Assembly: GCF_022179385.1 (NCBI RefSeq)
Contig: NZ_BPQS01000005.1
Location: 124,001-188,000, forward strand
Source of the DNA: Methylobacterium longum
GTDB lineage: Bacteria > Pseudomonadota > Alphaproteobacteria > Rhizobiales > Beijerinckiaceae
Direction of reading: 5' to 3'
DNA length: 64,000 bases
The notes under the pieces are model-generated. The model was not told the DNA's origin. It made no database searches and was given only the letters and a program-made list of their open reading frames with translations. The position numbers and the translations under genes are program-made. Shown piece by piece: positions 51,112-60,116 of this stretch (its first letter is position 1; every line of letters starts with the position of its first letter).

Positions 51112-52404
51112 TCACTTGGCCTTGCGCTCGGTCCCGCACCACTCGGCCACGAACAGCGCCATCGTGGTGGTGCAGCGCTTGACCGAGGCGAGGCTCACGC
51201 GCTCGTCGAAGCCGTGGATGTTCTGGGAGGTCGGGCCGTAGCAGAGGGCCGGCACCCGGTCGTAGAGGGCGTGCACCCGGGTATCGAGGTAGCCCGCCGT
51301 CATGAAGCTCTGCAGCGGTGACCCGATCGCCCGCTCGTGGGCGCGGCCGAGCACCGCCTCGGCCTCGGAGCCTTCCTCCAGTACGTAGCCCTCGGCGAAG
51401 AAGCCATTGAACACCACGCGCGGCGGGCTGTTGGCCAGGAACGGATCGCGCCGGGCGAAACCGGAGACGGCGGCCTCGATCTCGGCGGCGGCCTGCGCGG
51501 CACTCACGCCCGGGTAGAGCGCGACCCGGCAGTGGATCCGGCACCAGGCCGGCACCGAGGAGGCCCAGTCGCCGCCCTCGATCCGGCCGATGTTCAGGTT
51601 GATCGGGTGGTCCTCCCGCTCAAAATGCGGATGCGCGGCCTTCTCGGCGTTCCAGCGGGCCTCGACGTCGCGCAGGGCGCCGATCACCCGGTAGGTCGCG
51701 TCGATGGCGTTGGCGCCCGCGCCCATCTCGCGGACGTGGACCGGCACGCCCCGCACCTCCACGGTGAACCACAGCACGCCGGTATTGGCGCGCACGAGCT
51801 TCTCGTCCTCGGGCTCCGGGATCAGCACGGCATCGGCCCGGTATCCGCGCAGATGGGTCATCAGGGCGCCGTTGCCGGTGGATTCCTCCTCGACCACGGA
51901 CTGGACCGTCACGGAGGCCGCCGGCTGGAGGCCGAGGCGGGCCAGGGCGTCGAGGGCGAACAGGTTGGCGGCGTGCCCGGCCTTCATGTCGCCGCCGCCC
52001 CGGCCGTACAGCCAGTCGCCCGCGATCACCGGATCGAAGGGCGGATGGGTCCAGAGGTCGAGGGGCCCCGGCGGCACCACGTCGACATGGGCCTGCAGGA
52101 TCAGGGAGCGCCCGGTCTCGGTGCTCGGCCGGTGGTGGCAGACGACGATCGGCGCATCCGAATGGCGGGCCTCGTCGATCTTCGAGCCCCCCGGATGGGC
52201 CGCGATGGCGGCGCGGTCCATGGCGAAGCGCTCGGTGGCGTAGCCGCGGGCGCGGAACTGCTCGAACACGTAATCCTGGCAGGCGTGCTCTTCGCCGCGC
52301 AGGGAGGCGAACCGGACCAGCGCCTGCGTGTGGGCGACCTGATCGGCGAACCCCTCCGCCACGGCGGCTTCGATCTCGGCGGCGAGGGCAGGGTCGAGGG
52401 CCAT
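51112..52404 (-). CDS. M20-family metallopeptidase (ArgE/DapE-like)
   Basis: A 430-aa zinc amidohydrolase. Metal-binding and catalytic sites are visible: LQAHVDVVPPG (His and Asp), GRGGGDMKAGHAA, and VVEEESTGNGA (Glu pair), with a dimerisation domain between. Substrate is probably an N-acyl amino acid or a small peptide. It starts at the ATG at 52404. Confidence 0.88.
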   Translation of the reverse strand: MALDPALAAEIEAAVAEGFADQVAHTQALVRFASLRGEEHACQDYVFEQFRARGYATERFAMDRAAIAAHPGGSKIDEARHSDAPIVVCHHRPSTETGRSLILQAHVDVVPPGPLDLWTHPPFDPVIAGDWLYGRGGGDMKAGHAANLFALDALARLGLQPAASVTVQSVVEEESTGNGALMTHLRGYRADAVLIPEPEDEKLVRANTGVLWFTVEVRGVPVHVREMGAGANAIDATYRVIGALRDVEARWNAEKAAHPHFEREDHPINLNIGRIEGGDWASSVPAWCRIHCRVALYPGVSAAQAAAEIEAAVSGFARRDPFLANSPPRVVFNGFFAEGYVLEEGSEAEAVLGRAHERAIGSPLQSFMTAGYLDTRVHALYDRVPALCYGPTSQNIHGFDERVSLASVKRCTTTMALFVAEWCGTERKAK

Positions 52405-52508
52405 GGAAACTCCAAACCGGTTGTGGCCGGAGGAAGCGCCCGGCCTCGGGCGACTGTCAACCGGCGGTTGTCGACGGCATATTCCATGCCGCGGACCGGG
52501 ACGCCCGG

Positions 52509-53393
52509 TCACGCCGGAAAGGCTGTCCGGACCTGCTCGGCGAACCGCGCGAAGGCGACGCTCGGCTGTCCGTCGCCGCGATGGACCAGGACGGTTTCGG
52601 CGCGTCCGGCCCTGTCGGGCAGCCCGTGGACGGAGACGCGTCCCGCCCGGCGAGCGGGCTCGGCGACGACGCGCGGGATGAGGGTCACGCCCATCCCGGC
52701 CGCCACGCAGCCGAGGATGCCGTCCAGGGTGCCGAACTCCATGCGGCGCACGTGCACCAGCCCCCGGTCGGCCAGGAACGCCTCCAGGCGCCTGCGGTAC
52801 GAGCAGCCGGCGCGGAAGACCAGCACCTTGGCCTCCCGGGCACGGGCCAGCCCGTCGAGCAAGTCCGCGAGCCCGGAGACGGACGGTGGGGCCACCAGGA
52901 CAAGGTCCTCGGTCAGGACCGGGATCGCGGTGAGTGCGGCCTGCACCACCGGCCCGGCCACGAAGGCGCCCTCGAGGGACCGGTCGAGGACCCGGCCGAT
53001 CAGCCATTCCGTCGGGCCGGTCTCCAGCTCGATGTCGACCTCCGGATGCCGGCCGGCGAAATCCGCCAGCGGGCCGGGCAGGCGCAGGGCGGCGGTCGTC
53101 TCCATGGCGCCGATCCGCAGCGGCCCGCGGGGCTCGCCCTCGGCCAGGACCGCGTGATGCGCCTCGGCCAGCAAGCGCCCGACCTGGATCGCGTAGGGCA
53201 GCAGGCGCTCCCCGGCCCGGGTCAGCGTGACTCCGCGGCTGCCGCGATGGAACAATGGCACGCGCATCGCCTGCTCCAGGGCGCGGATCCGGCCGGTCAC
53301 GTTCGACTGGACCGTGTTGAGCCGCGCCGCCGCCCGGCCCATGCCGCCGGTCTCGGCCACGGCCGCGAAGAACATCAGGTCGGTGCTGTTCAT
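52509..53393 (-). CDS. LysR-family transcriptional regulator
   Basis: A 294-aa LysR protein. The N-terminal winged helix (MFFAAVAETGGMGRAAARLN...RALEQAMRVPLFHR) is followed by an effector domain of the usual length. It is divergent from the nitronate monooxygenase at 53511 with 117 bases between, so it most probably controls that gene. Confidence 0.92.
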   Translation of the reverse strand: MNSTDLMFFAAVAETGGMGRAAARLNTVQSNVTGRIRALEQAMRVPLFHRGSRGVTLTRAGERLLPYAIQVGRLLAEAHHAVLAEGEPRGPLRIGAMETTAALRLPGPLADFAGRHPEVDIELETGPTEWLIGRVLDRSLEGAFVAGPVVQAALTAIPVLTEDLVLVAPPSVSGLADLLDGLARAREAKVLVFRAGCSYRRRLEAFLADRGLVHVRRMEFGTLDGILGCVAAGMGVTLIPRVVAEPARRAGRVSVHGLPDRAGRAETVLVHRGDGQPSVAFARFAEQVRTAFPA

Positions 53394-53510
53394 GCCATCT
53401 GCTTTCCAGATGACTTCCTTCTGAAGGAATCGTTTTTCACGCGTCAAGCCATTCGCTAAGGCACGGCCGGGCGATGCGGGCACGGCGGCGCGCGCGCGGA
53501 GGAGGAAACC

Positions 53511-54494
53511 ATGGCCCTGCGGACACGACTGACCGAGGCGTTCGGCCTCCGGCATCCGATCGTCCTCGCACCCATGGACCCCGCCGCGGGGGGCGCCCTC
53601 GCGGCGGCGGTGAGCGCGGCCGGCGGCCTGGGGCTGATCGGCGGCGGCTACGGCGAGCACGACCGGCTCACGCGCGAGTTCGCGGCGGCCGGCAACCAGC
53701 GGGTGGGCTGCGGCTTCATCACGTGGTCGATGGCCCGGGACCCCTCGCTCCTCGATGCGGCGCTGGCCCGCGCGCCGGCCGCCTTGATGCTGTCCTTCGC
53801 CGATCCGGCCCCCTTCGCGGACCGCATCCACGGCGCCGGCATCGCGCTGATCTGCCAGGTGCACACCCTCGCCCAGGCCCGGCGGGCCCTGGAGGTCGGG
53901 GCGACTGCCGTCGTGGCGCAGGGCACGGAGGCCGGCGGCCACGGGCTCACCGCGCGGGGCACCCTGGCCTTCGTGCCGGCCGTGGCCGACCTGATCGCCC
54001 GGGAACGGCCCGAGACCCTGCTGCTGGCGGCCGGCGGCATCGCGGACGGGCGCGGGCTCGCCGCCGCCCTGACGCTCGGGGCCGACGGCGCCCTGATGGG
54101 CACGCGATTCTGGGCGACCCGGGAGGCGCTGATCCATCCCGCCGCGAAGCAGCGGGTGCTCGCGGCCACGGGCGACGACACGGTGCGGACGCAGGTCTAC
54201 GACATCGCCCGGCAGCGGCCCTGGCCGGCCGCCTACACCGGACGGCTCCTGCGCAACGCCTTCATCGAGACCTGGCACGGCCGCGAGGACGACCTGCGCG
54301 CCCACGCCGCCGAGCGGGGGCGGGCGGTGACCGAGGCGGACGCGGCGGGCGACTACGATGTGGCCAACGTCACCGTCGGCGAGGCCGTGGGGCTGATCGA
54401 CGACCTGCCGGAGGCCGGCGCCCTGGTGCGGCGGATCGCCGACGAGGCGGAAGCCTGCCTCCTGCGCAATGCCCGGTTGGTCGCGGCATCGTGA
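53511..54494 (+). CDS. Nitronate monooxygenase
   Basis: FMN TIM-barrel enzyme of 327 aa. Visible are LRHPIVLAPMD, VAQGTEAGGHGLT (about residue 140; the catalytic His region of NMOs), LAAGGIADGRGLAAALTLGADGALMGTRF. GGAGG precedes the ATG. It is a separate branch from the NMO-like gene at 14919 and lies alone behind a LysR regulator, which fits inducible detoxification of nitronates. Confidence 0.9.
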   Translation: MALRTRLTEAFGLRHPIVLAPMDPAAGGALAAAVSAAGGLGLIGGGYGEHDRLTREFAAAGNQRVGCGFITWSMARDPSLLDAALARAPAALMLSFADPAPFADRIHGAGIALICQVHTLAQARRALEVGATAVVAQGTEAGGHGLTARGTLAFVPAVADLIARERPETLLLAAGGIADGRGLAAALTLGADGALMGTRFWATREALIHPAAKQRVLAATGDDTVRTQVYDIARQRPWPAAYTGRLLRNAFIETWHGREDDLRAHAAERGRAVTEADAAGDYDVANVTVGEAVGLIDDLPEAGALVRRIADEAEACLLRNARLVAAS

Positions 54495-54603
54495 CGGCTC
54501 TCCGCCCGGCGTGACTACGCATGACCCGGGCCGGCCGGAACCGCGCTGTTGCCAACGGCTTAGCGTGTGGCAAACCGTTGCGGTTTCTCGGTCGGGGTCG
54601 TTC

Positions 54604-55242
54604 ATGCGTATCGGTCTGGTCTCGGTCCTGTCGGGGCTCCTTTTCTGGGCTGCGGTCCCGGGCGGCGCGTCGGCGGACGTGCTCGTCAGCGTCGACAAGG
54701 GCGCCCAGCGGATGGAGGTCTCGGTGGACGGCCAGCCCCGCTATTCCTGGCCGGTCTCCACGGGCGTCGCGAGCTACGACACCCCGTCCGGCTCCTATCG
54801 CCCATTCCGGATGGAGCGCACCCACTTCTCCCGGGAGTGGGACGACGCGCCGATGCCGTTCGCGATGTTCTTCACCAACCAGGGCCACGCGATCCACGGC
54901 ACCAACCACGTCCGCAGCCTCGGGCGGGCGGCCTCCCACGGCTGCGTGCGGCTGTCGGTGCGGAACGCCGCGACCCTGTTCAACCTCGTGAAGGCCCAGG
55001 GCATCGGACGGACGCGGTTCGTCATCGAGGGTGCCGATGCCCCGGTGGCGGAGCGCGGGCAGCGCGGCATCCGCGTCGCCCGGCAGCGCAACCCCTACGC
55101 GGCGGACGATCTGCTGGCCGATGGCGACCAGATGGGCCGCCGGTCGCTGCCGGCCTATTACCGGCCCGCCGCCCAACCCGCCTACGCGCCGGCCGCCGGA
55201 TACGGCTACCCGGCCGGCGCGGACGCGATGGACGGCTGGTAG
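54604..55242 (+). CDS. L,D-transpeptidase (YkuD family)
   Basis: A 212-aa exported protein with signal peptide MRIGLVSVLSGLLFWAAVPG through ASA, then a YkuD domain with HGTNHVRSLGRAASHGCVRLS (catalytic Cys114). It catalyses 3-3 peptidoglycan crosslinks or links proteins to peptidoglycan. The C-terminal 40 residues are Pro/Ala/Tyr-rich. It is a different type from the YafK-like protein at 6757. Confidence 0.92.
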   Translation: MRIGLVSVLSGLLFWAAVPGGASADVLVSVDKGAQRMEVSVDGQPRYSWPVSTGVASYDTPSGSYRPFRMERTHFSREWDDAPMPFAMFFTNQGHAIHGTNHVRSLGRAASHGCVRLSVRNAATLFNLVKAQGIGRTRFVIEGADAPVAERGQRGIRVARQRNPYAADDLLADGDQMGRRSLPAYYRPAAQPAYAPAAGYGYPAGADAMDGW

Positions 55243-55407
55243 GCCGGACCACGGCCGCCGGGCCGCGACCGCGTCGTCCGCGTGCGGACGTCACGCTCCG
55301 TGGGCCCGGCCCATTGCCGCGGGCGCCATCCCGGCCTAGCTCCCCCGCGGCCTTCAGAGCCTGCGCGGCCCCTGCCGCGACTTGAGACGGACGGAGACAC
55401 CCCCACG

Positions 55408-55893
55408 ATGCCCATTACTTTCTGCCGGTCCCTTCCCTTCGCAGCCCTGGCGCTCGCCGCCGCCACCGTGCCGGGCTACGCCCTGGAGGTGACGCGCTCG
55501 GCCGACATCGCCGCGCCACCGGCCAAGGTCTGGCAGACCATCGGCGAGTTCTGCGGCATCGGCGACTGGCACCCGGCCATCGAGAAATGCGCCCTGTCCG
55601 ACAAGGACGGCATGAAGGTCCGCACCCTGAGCCTCAAGGGCGGCGGCACCATCAAGGAGGAGCAGGTCTCCCGGGACGACAAGGTGATGAGCTACACCTA
55701 CACGATCCTGGAGAGCCCGCTGCCGGTCTCCGACTACAAGTCGACCCTCTCGGTCGCCCCGGCGGGCTCCGGATCCAAGGTGACCTGGACCGGGACCTTC
55801 AACGCCAAGGGCGCCCCCGACACCGTCGCGACCGACGCGGTTCAAGGCATCTACGATTCCGGCCTGAAGGCGCTCGGCGACAAGGCCAAGTAG
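55408..55893 (+). CDS. Exported SRPBCC-family protein
   Basis: A 161-aa protein with a signal peptide ending GYALE, then a START/Bet v1-like fold (VTRSADIAAPPAKVWQTIGEFCGIGDWHP...). It probably binds a hydrophobic ligand in the periplasm. A perfect 16-bp hairpin follows its stop codon. Confidence 0.85.
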   Translation: MPITFCRSLPFAALALAAATVPGYALEVTRSADIAAPPAKVWQTIGEFCGIGDWHPAIEKCALSDKDGMKVRTLSLKGGGTIKEEQVSRDDKVMSYTYTILESPLPVSDYKSTLSVAPAGSGSKVTWTGTFNAKGAPDTVATDAVQGIYDSGLKALGDKAK

Positions 55894-55906
55894 TCCCCGT
55901 CACGAT

Positions 55907-55949
55907 TTGGCGCGCGCGGCTGAAGCCAGATGGCAGCCGCGCGCGCCAA
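55907..55949. terminator. Perfect 16-bp inverted repeat, terminator-like
   Basis: Arms TTGGCGCGCGCGGCTG and CAGCCGCGCGCGCCAA with an 11-base loop, 13 bases after the SRPBCC stop. No long T-run follows, so it may be an intergenic repeat, an mRNA stabiliser or a terminator. Confidence 0.6.
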
Positions 55950-56102
55950 GTTCCTGCGATGACGAAACGATTTCGCCCGACCGGTTCCTCCCGCGTCCCG
56001 CGACGCCCCCAGGGGGCGTGTCGCGCCGACGATTGACGCACTGCCAAGCTCGGCCCAGAACCCTGCCGGCGCAGCACTCCGCGCCCCAACAGGAAGACCG
56101 CC

Positions 56103-56438
56103 GTGACCGCGTCCCGCCTCCCGATGCGCCTCAGCCTCGCCCTTGCCGCCGTGGCGGCACTCGGCGCCTGCCAGCAGCGCGCCGCCCCCGCGGTCGCGGA
56201 GCCCTCGCCCATCGTCCCGGCCCCCCTGGTCCTGCCCACGGGCAGCGGGTGCGGCCCCGAGATCGCCCGCACCCGGGCGATCGTGGCCAGCGACGTGGCC
56301 ACCGGAAACCTCAACAAGCCGGTGGGCGAGCGCTTCGACGCCGACCTCGGGCACGCCGCCGCGGAATGCTCCGCGGGCAAGTCGGGCGAGGCCCTGCACC
56401 TCCTGGCCGCCGCCAAGAGCCGCTACGGCTACCGCTGA
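56103..56438 (+). CDS. Small lipoprotein
   Basis: A 111-aa protein beginning with a GTG, with a signal peptide ending in the lipobox LGAC. The mature part contains CGPEIARTRAIVASDVATGNLNKPVGERF and two more Cys. I do not recognise the family. It is probably anchored in the envelope. Confidence 0.7.
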   Translation: MTASRLPMRLSLALAAVAALGACQQRAAPAVAEPSPIVPAPLVLPTGSGCGPEIARTRAIVASDVATGNLNKPVGERFDADLGHAAAECSAGKSGEALHLLAAAKSRYGYR

Positions 56439-56753
56439 GCGCGCTGCGACGATCCCGCTCCGGACCGGGGGATCGGCCGCCGTCGCGCAATGAAGCGGTC
56501 CGCCCTGCGAGGATGCCCCTCCCGCGCCCCATCCCGAGGCGCGGGCGACGACGCCTCGTGGGAGGCATTCCTCTGGCTGGCCGCCTCGCGCGCGAACCCC
56601 ACGGGGACGGCGGGGGTCGGGGGCGCCCACCCGTGACCGGCGCGCTGCCGCGTCCCTCCCGGGCATATTCCCGTCGCGGCAGGCGTTGCGGTGCCCCGGC
56701 CGAAAGGCGCATGCAGGGCCTCCATCTGAATTCATAATTCCACGCGAGGATCG
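56439..56753. other. Intergenic region upstream of the MHS transporter
   Basis: 315 bases, with GC hairpins (for example GAGGCGCGGGC...GCCTCG near 56537) and a less GC-rich stretch just before the next gene. No gene or clear promoter seen. Confidence 0.4.
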
Positions 56754-58073
56754 ATGGCCGTCACCACCGCAGCCCCGGCCGCCGGGCCCCGACAGAACCA
56801 GTCCGCCCGCGCGGCGCTCGCGGCCTTCGTGGGCACCACGATCGAGTGGTACGATTTCTTCATCTACGGCACCGCGGCGGCCCTGGTGTTCGGGCCGCTC
56901 TTCTTCACGGCGGAATCGCCCTACATCGCGACGCTCGCGGCCTTCGGCACCTTCGCGGTGGGCTTCCTGGCCCGGCCGCTCGGCGGCCTGATCTTCGGGC
57001 ATCTCGGCGACCGGTTCGGGCGCAAGCGCGCCCTGGTGGCGACACTGGTGATGATGGGCATCGCCACCTCGTGCATCGGGCTGCTGCCGACCTATGCCTC
57101 CGTCGGGATCTGGGCGCCGGTGATGCTGGTCGTTCTGCGGCTGATCCAGGGGCTGGCGGTCGGCGGCGAATGGGGTGGAGCGGTGCTGATGGCCGCCGAG
57201 CACGCGCCGGCCGGTCGCAACACCTTCTTCGCCTCCTTCGCGCAGCTCGGCAGCCCCGCCGGGCAGATCCTGTCGCTGCTGGCCTTCCGGCTCGCGGGGC
57301 TCCTCGACAAGGAGAGCTTCCTGACCTGGGGCTGGCGGGTGCCGTTCCTGGTGAGCATCCTGCTACTCTTCGTGGGGTTGGCGATCCGCCTCGGCGTCGC
57401 GGAATCGCCGGCCTTCGAGAAGGCCCGCGCGGCGGGCGGACCGCCCGCCGCCCCCGTGCGCGAGGTGCTGACGACCTGCCTCAAGCCGGTGCTGCTGGCG
57501 GCGGGCGCCAACACCTTCGCGATCGCCTCGGTCTACCTGTTCAACACCTTCATGATCGCGTTCACCACGCAGTATCTCGGCATCGCGCGGGCGACGATCC
57601 TCGACGCCCTGCTGATCGGCGCCGTGGTTCAGCTGGTGATGACCCCGGTGGGCGCCCGGATCGCGGAAGCGATCCGCAACGAGCGGCTGTTCCTGCAGGG
57701 GACACTGGTCTGGGCGATGCTCGCCCCGTACCCGCTGTTCTGGCTCGTCGAGACAAAGTCGGTGACGTTCATCGTCCTCGGCCTCGCCCTGAACGTGATC
57801 GGCACCGCGACCTTCTACGCGGTGATCGCCGGCTACCTGGCGGGCGCCTTCCCGACCCGGGTGCGCTACACGGCGATCTCCATCGCCTACCAGTTCTGCG
57901 GCGCGCTGGCCGGTGGGCTGACGCCGATCATCGGCACCGTGCTGGCCGAGCGCTTCCAGGGCCATTGGTGGCCGATCGCGGTGTTCGGGACGGTCCTGGC
58001 GGGCGTGTCCTTCGTCTGCGTGACGCTGATCGGCGGCTACCGCGCGCGGCAGCGTGGCTTCCTGGACGATTGA
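56754..58073 (+). CDS. MFS transporter, metabolite:H+ symporter (MHS) family
   Basis: A 439-aa, 12-helix transporter. The family signature is strong: GTTIEWYDFFIYGTAAALVF in helix 1, LGDRFGRKRALV, GLAVGGEWGGAVLMAAEHAP. MHS members such as ShiA, KgtP and ProP import organic acids or betaines with protons. The substrate is unresolved and no catabolic gene is adjacent. Confidence 0.9.
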   Translation: MAVTTAAPAAGPRQNQSARAALAAFVGTTIEWYDFFIYGTAAALVFGPLFFTAESPYIATLAAFGTFAVGFLARPLGGLIFGHLGDRFGRKRALVATLVMMGIATSCIGLLPTYASVGIWAPVMLVVLRLIQGLAVGGEWGGAVLMAAEHAPAGRNTFFASFAQLGSPAGQILSLLAFRLAGLLDKESFLTWGWRVPFLVSILLLFVGLAIRLGVAESPAFEKARAAGGPPAAPVREVLTTCLKPVLLAAGANTFAIASVYLFNTFMIAFTTQYLGIARATILDALLIGAVVQLVMTPVGARIAEAIRNERLFLQGTLVWAMLAPYPLFWLVETKSVTFIVLGLALNVIGTATFYAVIAGYLAGAFPTRVRYTAISIAYQFCGALAGGLTPIIGTVLAERFQGHWWPIAVFGTVLAGVSFVCVTLIGGYRARQRGFLDD

Positions 58074-58135
58074 TCGATCGAAAGCCGCGGATTCGGCTAA
58101 CCGGAGATTCAGGCCGGTGCGCTAGGATCGGCGGC

Positions 58136-58333
58136 ATGGATCCCATCGCGACCACCGCCGTCCAGATGCTGGCGGCGTCCCAGAACCAGCAGATCGGCAT
58201 CGCCGTGGCCCGGCAGCAGCTCGCGGCCGACAAGGCCGTCGCCGGGCTGGTGGCGGACGGCGCGGCCCAGGCCGCGAGTGCCGGTCCGCCCGCCCCGCCC
58301 GGGCAGGGACAGAGCGTCGACCTGCGGGTCTGA
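58136..58333 (+). CDS. YjfB-like putative motility protein
   Basis: A 65-aa protein: MDPIATTAVQMLAASQNQQI then a helix AVARQQLAADKAVAGLVADGA and a Pro/Gly tail. This fits the small YjfB family. Function is unknown; no flagellar genes are nearby. Confidence 0.6.
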   Translation: MDPIATTAVQMLAASQNQQIGIAVARQQLAADKAVAGLVADGAAQAASAGPPAPPGQGQSVDLRV

Positions 58334-58471
58334 CCGGCGACCCCGTGGATCGCGCGGGGAGATCGGACGTCGTTCGGGACCGGCGTCAATCGGGATAGGC
58401 TTGCGGATCAACCGCACCGCGGTGGAACGTTGTAGCTCGCCAGCGCGGCGGCGTTCTCCTACTTTCCCGCC

Positions 58472-59518
58472 ATGACCGAACCGAATCGCAGCGCCTCCGA
58501 TGTCCTCTCCGCCATCGGCCACACGCCGCTGATCCGCCTGCGCCGCGCCTCCGAGGAGACCGGCTGCGCCATCTACGGCAAGGCCGAGTTCCTCAATCCC
58601 GGCCTGTCGGTGAAGGACCGCGCGGCGCTGTCCATCGTGCAGGACGCGGAGGCGAAGGGCCTGATCCGGCCGGGCGGGACGATCGTGGAAGGCACCGCCG
58701 GCAACACCGGCATCGGCCTCGCCCTGGTGGCCTCCGTGCGCGGCTACCGGACGCTGATCGTCATCCCGGTCACCCAGTCCGAGGAGAAGAAGCAGACCCT
58801 GCGCCTCGCCGGCGCCCGGCTGGTGGAGGTGCCGGCCGTGCCCTTCGCCAACTCCGACAACTACGTCCACGTGGCCCGCCGTCTCGCGGAGAAGCTCGCC
58901 GCCACGGAGCCGGCCGGCGCCTTCTTCGCGGACCAGTTCGACAACGTCGCCAATCGGCAGGCGCACGTGGAGGGCACCGGCCCGGAGATCTGGGACCAGA
59001 CCGGCGGACGGGTCGACGGCTTCGTCTGCGCGGCCGGCACGGGCGGCACGCTCGCCGGCACCGCCGCGGCCCTGCGCGCCCGGAATCCGGAGGTGCGGAT
59101 CGCGCTCTCCGATCCCGAGGGCTCGGCCCTCTACGCCCACTACACGAACGGCACCCTCAAGGCGGAGGGCTCGTCCATCACGGAGGGCATCGGCCAGGGT
59201 CGCATCACCCGGAACCTCGACGGCTTCACCCCGGATCTGGCCTACCGCATCCCCGACCGCGAGGCCCTCGACATCGTCTTCGGCCTGATGCGGGAGGAGG
59301 GGCTGTCGCTGGGCGGCTCGTCGGGGATCAACGTCGCAGGGGCGATCCGGCTGGCGCGGGACCTCGGGCCCGGCCACACGGTGGTGACGATCCTGTGCGA
59401 CGGGGCGGCGCGCTACGCCTCGAAGCTGTTCAATCCGGCCTTCCTCACGGAGCGGGGCCTGCCGGTCCCGGGCTGGCTCGACGCACCGCAGGACCCGCTG
59501 CCGGACTGGCACGCCTGA
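58472..59518 (+). CDS. cysK: Cysteine synthase family protein (CysK-like)
   Basis: Fold-type II PLP enzyme of 348 aa making cysteine from O-acetylserine and sulfide. The Schiff-base Lys lies in PGLSVKDRAA (about residue 49), the substrate loop EGTAGNTGIGLA (about 73), the PLP phosphate loop AGTGGTLAG (about 188) and SLGGSSGINVAGAI near residue 280. It is slightly longer than E. coli CysK. It is a monocistronic gene, not linked to the cysPTWA operon, but belongs to the same pathway. Confidence 0.9.
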   Translation: MTEPNRSASDVLSAIGHTPLIRLRRASEETGCAIYGKAEFLNPGLSVKDRAALSIVQDAEAKGLIRPGGTIVEGTAGNTGIGLALVASVRGYRTLIVIPVTQSEEKKQTLRLAGARLVEVPAVPFANSDNYVHVARRLAEKLAATEPAGAFFADQFDNVANRQAHVEGTGPEIWDQTGGRVDGFVCAAGTGGTLAGTAAALRARNPEVRIALSDPEGSALYAHYTNGTLKAEGSSITEGIGQGRITRNLDGFTPDLAYRIPDREALDIVFGLMREEGLSLGGSSGINVAGAIRLARDLGPGHTVVTILCDGAARYASKLFNPAFLTERGLPVPGWLDAPQDPLPDWHA

Positions 59519-59597
59519 GGCCCCGGGACGTCATGCGGAAGTTTCCTCACAAAAGCGGAGCTTGGCGTTGAACGGAACGGATTGTCGCAGCGTTTGA

Positions 59598-59625
59598 ACG
59601 GTCACGCTCGCACCAGCGCGACCGT
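59598..59625 (+). promoter_or_regulatory. Leader hairpin before the DUF3309 gene
   Basis: ACGGTCACGCT / AGCGCGACCGT with loop CGCACC (one mismatch), directly upstream of the CCGGAGAG ribosome-binding site and 15 bases before the ATG. Position suggests an effect on translation or mRNA stability. Confidence 0.4.
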
Positions 59626-59640
59626 CCGGAGAGCCCGACC

Positions 59641-59796
59641 ATGTCCCTCGTCACCATCATCCTCATCATCCTGATCATCCTGGCCTTCGGTGGCGGCGGC
59701 TTCCTCGGCGGCGGCGCCTATCGCGGCCCCGGCTTCGGTCTCGGCGGCATCCTGCTCATCGTGCTGATCGTGCTGCTGGTCACCGGCCGGCTCTGA
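59641..59796 (+). CDS. DUF3309 small membrane protein
   Basis: A 51-aa, strongly hydrophobic protein: MSLVTIILIILIILAF, a Gly-rich turn (GGGGFLGGGAYRGPGFGLGG), then ILLIVLIVLLVTGRL. This two-helix plan with a Gly-rich centre is DUF3309. Function unknown; relatives are often stress-related in Rhizobiales. It has a good ribosome-binding site (CGGAGAG). Confidence 0.85.
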   Translation: MSLVTIILIILIILAFGGGGFLGGGAYRGPGFGLGGILLIVLIVLLVTGRL

Positions 59797-60116
59797 CTCC
59801 GAGCCCGCCGCCGGGGCCGACACGACTTCGACGGCGGGTGCGGGCGATCAAAGCCCGGAACCGATCCAGATCGCGTCGGGTCCGGGACCGGCCCGGAGCG
59901 GGTTTCACTGCAGGACCGCGGGTCCTGCGGGGCGACCCGCCTACCGGGCGAGGATCCGGCCGATGGTGTCGGCCCGCCCCCGCGGGATCCGACGCCACGA
60001 GGCCCCGACGGGAGGCGCAACCCGCGCCCTACCCTCCCGAGATGCCGCGCGCGGCGGAAGCCGCGGAGGCCTTCGGGATCCCATCGCGCCCCTTGGGCAA
60101 GCCGATGCCCCTGCGC
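59797..60116. other. Convergent gap between DUF3309 and the pseudoprotease gene
   Basis: 320 bases with one clear inverted repeat GCAGGACC / GGTCCTGC (59910-59928, 3-base loop), without a T-run on either side. No gene seen. Confidence 0.45.
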
